A DNA stretch of 64,000 bases from CAXNKH01 sp049296795 (GTDB lineage Bacteria > Pseudomonadota > Gammaproteobacteria > Burkholderiales > Burkholderiaceae_C), in contig JBAQTC010000011.1 of the NCBI GenBank assembly GCA_049296795.1, positions 155,941 through 219,940 on the forward strand, given 5' to 3'. Shown here one piece after another: positions 60,923 to 64,000 of the stretch. The notes below the pieces were generated by a model. That model was not told where the DNA came from, searched no databases, and saw only the letters and a program-made list of their open reading frames with translations. Made by a program: the position numbers and the translations under genes. How positions within the stretch are numbered: the first letter of the stretch is position 1; each line of letters opens with the position of its first letter.

Positions 60923-61036
60923 GATGCCCAGATGCTTGGGGTGGACAGCGCAGCGGCATTAAGGAGGAATTGTCGGCCAGAGGCCGACAAGGGGGACAGC
61001 CGCGGAGCTGCCCACCTCAGGCGTCTGGGCGTACCC
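60923..61036. repeat. REP-like composite: three pieces shared with other gaps
   Basis: Contains GATGCCCAGATGCTTGGGGT (recurs at 63962-64000), then GCGCAGCGGCATTAAGGAGG with a perfect 9-base hairpin TTGTCGGCC/GGCCGACAA (inverted copy at 63836-63886), then AGCCGCGGAGCTGCCCACC with a CAGGCGTCTG near-palindrome (also at 56571). No gene lies in this gap between the membrane protein and the CoA transferase. Confidence 0.75.
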
Positions 61037-61072
61037 AAGTCTGGGGCCAGGCCACTTGCGCCAGAAAGCCAA

Positions 61073-62194
61073 CTAATCGCAGGCTGAACCAAGCAAATCG
61101 TTGTCTTGACCCAGCCGGGGGAAGGACTGGCTGACGTTCTTGCGAAAGGCGTCAAGCACCGGGATCGGAACGGCTCCGATGGGGCCTTGATCAGTGGCCA
61201 CCTGATGCGAAAAAAGGCCTCGACCGACAAACTGCGGATCAGCCACAGCTTCCTGCACGCTGCTGACGATGCAGCTGCACACATCCTTTCCCTCAAATTC
61301 GGAGCACCACTGCGCCGCGCTCTTTTGGGCAATGCAGGCAGCCACCGCCTGGCGGGTGGCCAGCGGGTCGCGCTTATCGTCGATGAATTCGGCCGCCAGC
61401 CCAATGGTGGCGCAAAAAGTTTCCCAAAACCGCTGTTCCAAAGGCGCTGCGGCAACAAAGCGGTCATCCCGAGTGCGGTAGATCTGGTAACGCGGACTTC
61501 CCCCCGTTACCAGCGATTGCGCCGGCGCCGGCCATTGCCCGCCCACTGCACCCTCGCCCAGCGCCCAGTACATAAAAGGGAACAGGTTGTCGCTCATAGC
61601 GATGTCAAGCTGGCAACCCTGGCCGGTGAGATCACGCTGACGCAAGGCCAGCAGGATATTGATCATCGCGGGGTAAGCGCCGCCGGCGATGTCGGCAATC
61701 AGGGCGGGCGGCACCACCGGCGCACCGTCGCTGCCGGCAGCCAGCGACAACAGGCCTGACTGCGCCATGTAGTTGAGATCATGGGCTGCTACACCGGCGT
61801 GCGGGCCGGTCTGGCCATAGCCGGTGATGGCGCAATAAATCAGGGCCGGATTGATGGCTTGGAGCGCCGAATAACCCAGCCCCAATCGCTCCATGACACC
61901 GGGGCGGAATTGTTCCACCAGCACATCGGCCTCGACCAGCAGTGGGCGTAACCGTTCCAGAGCCGTCGGATCTTTCAGATCCAGAGCAATCGAGCGTTTG
62001 CCGCGATTGAGCATGGCAAAGTTCACACTGTCAGGCCCCACTTGGGGCGCGTAAGTCCGCATTTCGTCGCCTTGGCCAGGACGCTCGATTTTGATGACTT
62101 CAGCCCCAGCCTCAGCCAGCATCAGCGTACACATGGGGCCTGGCAACAGCGTGCTGAAATCCAGTACCTTGATGCCTGCAAGTGGCTGTTTCAT
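61073..62194 (-). CDS. CaiB/BaiF CoA transferase, alpha-methylacyl-CoA racemase-like
   Basis: A 373-residue class III CoA transferase fold. VLDFSTLLPGPMCTLMLAEAGAEVIKIE and NRGKRSIALDLKDP are standard; AAHDLNYMAQSGLLSL matches the HDINY motif carrying the catalytic aspartate of alpha-methylacyl-CoA racemase. The shorter length also fits racemases. It would epimerise a 2-methylacyl-CoA before beta-oxidation. Ten bases downstream of the dehydrogenase-like gene in a three-gene leftward operon. Confidence 0.88.
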   Translation of the reverse strand: MKQPLAGIKVLDFSTLLPGPMCTLMLAEAGAEVIKIERPGQGDEMRTYAPQVGPDSVNFAMLNRGKRSIALDLKDPTALERLRPLLVEADVLVEQFRPGVMERLGLGYSALQAINPALIYCAITGYGQTGPHAGVAAHDLNYMAQSGLLSLAAGSDGAPVVPPALIADIAGGAYPAMINILLALRQRDLTGQGCQLDIAMSDNLFPFMYWALGEGAVGGQWPAPAQSLVTGGSPRYQIYRTRDDRFVAAAPLEQRFWETFCATIGLAAEFIDDKRDPLATRQAVAACIAQKSAAQWCSEFEGKDVCSCIVSSVQEAVADPQFVGRGLFSHQVATDQGPIGAVPIPVLDAFRKNVSQSFPRLGQDNDLLGSACD

Positions 62195-62204
62195 GGCATC
62201 TCAT

Positions 62205-62855
62205 TCATGAATTTTGCTGCCGTTGTTTGGCGACCTGGGCCCGCCGTGCCGGCGCATAAGCCGCATCTCCCAACGCCTGGTACAAGGCCTGACTCACATC
62301 AAAATGCTCGGCCAAACCGGTTTGATCCAGCAGGGCGATCGGCCCTTGCGGATAACCCAGCCCCAGCCGCAAGGTAGTGTCCATGTCTTCGGCGCTGGCC
62401 AGCCCTTCATCGAGCCGGCGCAACACAGCGTTGAGGTAGGGCCGCAACAAGCGATCAACAATACGGCCCGGAAAATCGTTGCACACGGCAACCACCAAGC
62501 CTGCCGCTTCGAGTACCAAGGTGGCTGCAGCGATGGCCGCTGGCGCGGTATGGGGCTGCTTGACCAACTCAACCAGCCGTGTCGGCTCGGACTGACCCAG
62601 ACGAAAGCGGGCAAATCCAAGCAGGTTGCTGCCTTCACGCCCGCTGTCTTCGCCGCTATGAACCCCCAGACACTCGGTTCCGAGTTCGATCAAGATCGCA
62701 GTTTTCTCTGAACGATCCACCAGGCCGTTCAATGCTTGGCCCGCACCCTGGCCGATCAGAAACACCAGTTCGCCCGCCTCGCTGGCTTCTCGCGTCAATG
62801 CATGGGGTTGGGGGAAGGAGCGGCTGTTACCGGTATCGATGATTTGGTATTTCAC
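62205..62855 (-). CDS. 3-hydroxyacyl-CoA dehydrogenase C-terminal-domain protein with degenerate NAD domain
   Basis: A 216-residue protein starting with GTG two bases after the dehydrogenase stop. Residues about 115-205 form the 3HCDH C-terminal domain: VVAVCNDFPGRIVDRLLRPYLN, EDMDTTLRLGLGYPQGPIALLD. The first 110 residues should be a Rossmann domain but have no GxGxxG at the start and lack the catalytic HFFNP histidine motif. It is either a non-catalytic partner of the adjacent dehydrogenase or has a different role. Confidence 0.8.
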   Translation of the reverse strand: MKYQIIDTGNSRSFPQPHALTREASEAGELVFLIGQGAGQALNGLVDRSEKTAILIELGTECLGVHSGEDSGREGSNLLGFARFRLGQSEPTRLVELVKQPHTAPAAIAAATLVLEAAGLVVAVCNDFPGRIVDRLLRPYLNAVLRRLDEGLASAEDMDTTLRLGLGYPQGPIALLDQTGLAEHFDVSQALYQALGDAAYAPARRAQVAKQRQQNS

Positions 62856-62857
62856 GT

Positions 62858-63733
62858 TCAGGCTCCAAACATCTTGACATCGGTGTAACTGTGAAAACCC
62901 AGACCGGTCTTCTTGCCCAGGCGTCCTGCAGCAATCATGCGCTTGACCAGCGGTGGGCAGGCAGCACGCGGCTCATTCGTCAAGCCATGCATGGCCTCGC
63001 ACAGCAGTAATTGGGTGTCCATTCCTACCAAATCGAGCAGCTCCAGCGGGCCCATCGGGTAACCCAAGGCCGTCTTGATGGCTTTATCGATGTCGGCAGC
63101 TTGTGCCACACCGTCCTGCACCAACCGGATGGCATCATTATTGAAAGGGATCAAAAAGTAATTGAGGATAAAACCAGGACTGTCCTGGGTCTTGACCGGA
63201 GTTTGACCCAAGTCCTTGCAGAATTGCCAGGCTCGCTCAAAAGTCTCGGTGCTGGTGTTGAGGCCGGGGGACATTTCCACCAACTTCATCAACTGGGCTG
63301 GCAGGCAGAAATGCATGCCGACAAATTGCTCGGCGCGACCGCAACCGCCCGCGATTTCAGTGATCGAAATGGTCGAAGTGTTGGAAGCGAACAGGGTCTG
63401 CGGTGGACAGATGGCATCAAGTTTTTGAAACAAGGCCTGCTTGGTCGCCAGGTCTTCGAACACCGCCTCGATCACGATGTCGCAATCTTTGAAAGCGTCG
63501 AGCTGCGTGCTGCTGCTAAGCCGCCCCAGGATGGCATCAACCTCCGGCTGGCTGAGCTTGCCGCGCGCCACTGACTTGGCAAAAAACGCTTCGGACTGGC
63601 TTCGCGCCCGCGCCAACGTGTCGCTGTGGGTATCGTAAACCAAGGTACGAAAACCGGCACGAGCCGCAACGATTGCAATCCCTGTTCCCATGGTGCCGCA
63701 ACCGACAATTCCTACCGTTTTGATGGGGGTCAT
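62858..63733 (-). CDS. 3-hydroxyacyl-CoA (3-hydroxybutyryl-CoA type) dehydrogenase
   Basis: A 291-residue dehydrogenase with VGIVGCGTMGTGIAIVAARAG binding NAD and DSPGFILNYFLIPFNNDAI followed by the C-terminal GYPMGPLELLDLVGMD domain. The catalytic histidine is kept but its motif reads GMHFCLPAQLMKLVEM rather than HFFNPVPVM, losing the conserved asparagine. It oxidises a 3-hydroxyacyl-CoA. First gene of the operon with the 3HCDH-like and racemase-like genes; the second 67-bp block lies directly upstream. Confidence 0.9.
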   Translation of the reverse strand: MTPIKTVGIVGCGTMGTGIAIVAARAGFRTLVYDTHSDTLARARSQSEAFFAKSVARGKLSQPEVDAILGRLSSSTQLDAFKDCDIVIEAVFEDLATKQALFQKLDAICPPQTLFASNTSTISITEIAGGCGRAEQFVGMHFCLPAQLMKLVEMSPGLNTSTETFERAWQFCKDLGQTPVKTQDSPGFILNYFLIPFNNDAIRLVQDGVAQAADIDKAIKTALGYPMGPLELLDLVGMDTQLLLCEAMHGLTNEPRAACPPLVKRMIAAGRLGKKTGLGFHSYTDVKMFGA

Positions 63734-63746
63734 TGGGAACCTATTG

Positions 63747-63813
63747 ATCTTTTCTTAAATAAGGACACTCGACCTTCCTTTCATCTTGACTCCGACTTGG
63801 CTGGAACGGGAGC
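63747..63813 (-). repeat. 67-bp operon-upstream block, copy 2
   Basis: Partner of 56503-56569, at the same distance class from the start codon of the dehydrogenase gene and in the same orientation. The AT-rich TTATTTAAGAAA portion (minus strand) sits 14-30 bases before the ATG. Confidence 0.8.
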
Positions 63814-63835
63814 CGGTCAACGGCGCACTCAACTC

Positions 63836-64000
63836 CGCGGCTGTCGTCGGCCTGAAGCCGACAATTCCTCCTTGATGCCGCTGCGCTGAGTGCACCACTG
63901 CCCTGCTCCTGCCAAGGTATCGGGTATTCCAACACCCACAACGCCCAGTAGCAACTCTGTTGGATGCCCGGGTGTTTGGGGTGGGCGGCGCAGCGGCATC
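63836..64000. repeat. REP-like pieces at the right window edge
   Basis: 63836-63886 is an inverted copy of the hairpin block at 60948-61004, and 63962-64000 repeats the GATGCCCGGGTGTTTGGGGT block at 60923 in direct orientation, running off the window. No gene was seen between 63734 and the edge. Confidence 0.7.

Noticed and set aside
60886..61467. 193-codon minus-strand frame
   Set aside because: Overlaps the REP-like composite and the 3' part of the CoA transferase in another frame; no motif.
1..64000. CRISPR arrays, prophage, IS transposases, toxin-antitoxin or defence genes
   Set aside because: None seen: no regularly spaced direct repeats and no integrase, transposase, Cas or capsid motifs in the supported proteins.

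Overview
The window looks like the chromosome of a GC-rich betaproteobacterium of the Burkholderiales, most likely a Comamonadaceae relative. This rests on the housekeeping gene content and order (kinase-rph-rdgB-hemW, yicC, gmk-rpoZ-spoT, convergent greB), on seven Bug/TctC-type periplasmic binding proteins, and on many tightly packed catabolic operons. No phage, IS transposase, CRISPR array, rRNA or defence island was seen. One tRNA-Arg(ACG) is present.

Layout: (1) 1-5.6 kb: an edge-truncated small alpha/beta-barrel protein, a secreted Arg/Gly/Asp-tailed protein, a Tat lipoprotein amidohydrolase, uvrD, and guaC with a hairpin-plus-U-tract leader. (2) 5.6-16.1 kb: a divergent catabolic island. 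Leftward run a HGGYW hydrolase, a Bug protein, an isopropylmalate-dehydrogenase-like enzyme and an HMG-CoA-lyase-like enzyme. Rightward run a phytanoyl-CoA-type dioxygenase, a Rossmann/SAF oxidoreductase, a complete tripartite tricarboxylate transporter and a Tat-exported hydrolase. (3) 16.1-23.4 kb: a universal stress protein, an MFS protein, modABC with divergent modE and a perfect ModE-type dyad, tRNA-Arg, a DUF1445 protein, a cupin, and a 36-residue membrane microprotein behind a perfect FNR-type box.

(4) 23.4-39.7 kb: a second catabolic island. It holds a TfdA-type dioxygenase, four Bug proteins, a six-BNR-repeat protein followed by a binding-protein-like protein with no signal peptide, and a seven-gene leftward run (SMP-30 lactonase, amidohydrolase, type I extradiol dioxygenase, MhpA-like flavin monooxygenase, two Bug proteins, amidohydrolase) that looks like aromatic hydroxylation and ring cleavage. 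Across a 10-9-10 dyad lies a rightward cassette of ketopantoate-reductase-like enzyme, small-molecule kinase and an enolase paralogue with altered active-site residues. (5) 40.2-52.9 kb: mostly housekeeping, interrupted by a quinone oxidoreductase and a full TRAP transporter. (6) 53-64 kb: a third, CoA-linked catabolic island with a crotonase, two hydroxyisobutyrate-dehydrogenase-type enzymes, Bug, an AHL-lactonase-like hydrolase, two CaiB/BaiF CoA transferases, a DapA-type lyase, a small membrane protein and two 3-hydroxyacyl-CoA dehydrogenases.

Intergenic space in the right half carries dispersed repeats: a long element present twice in opposite orientation (near 39.9 and 59.2 kb), and GC-rich REP-like pieces near 56.5, 61.0 and 63.9 kb. 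Two of these place the same 67-bp block directly upstream of two separate catabolic operons. All functions are assigned by reading motifs. No database search was run.
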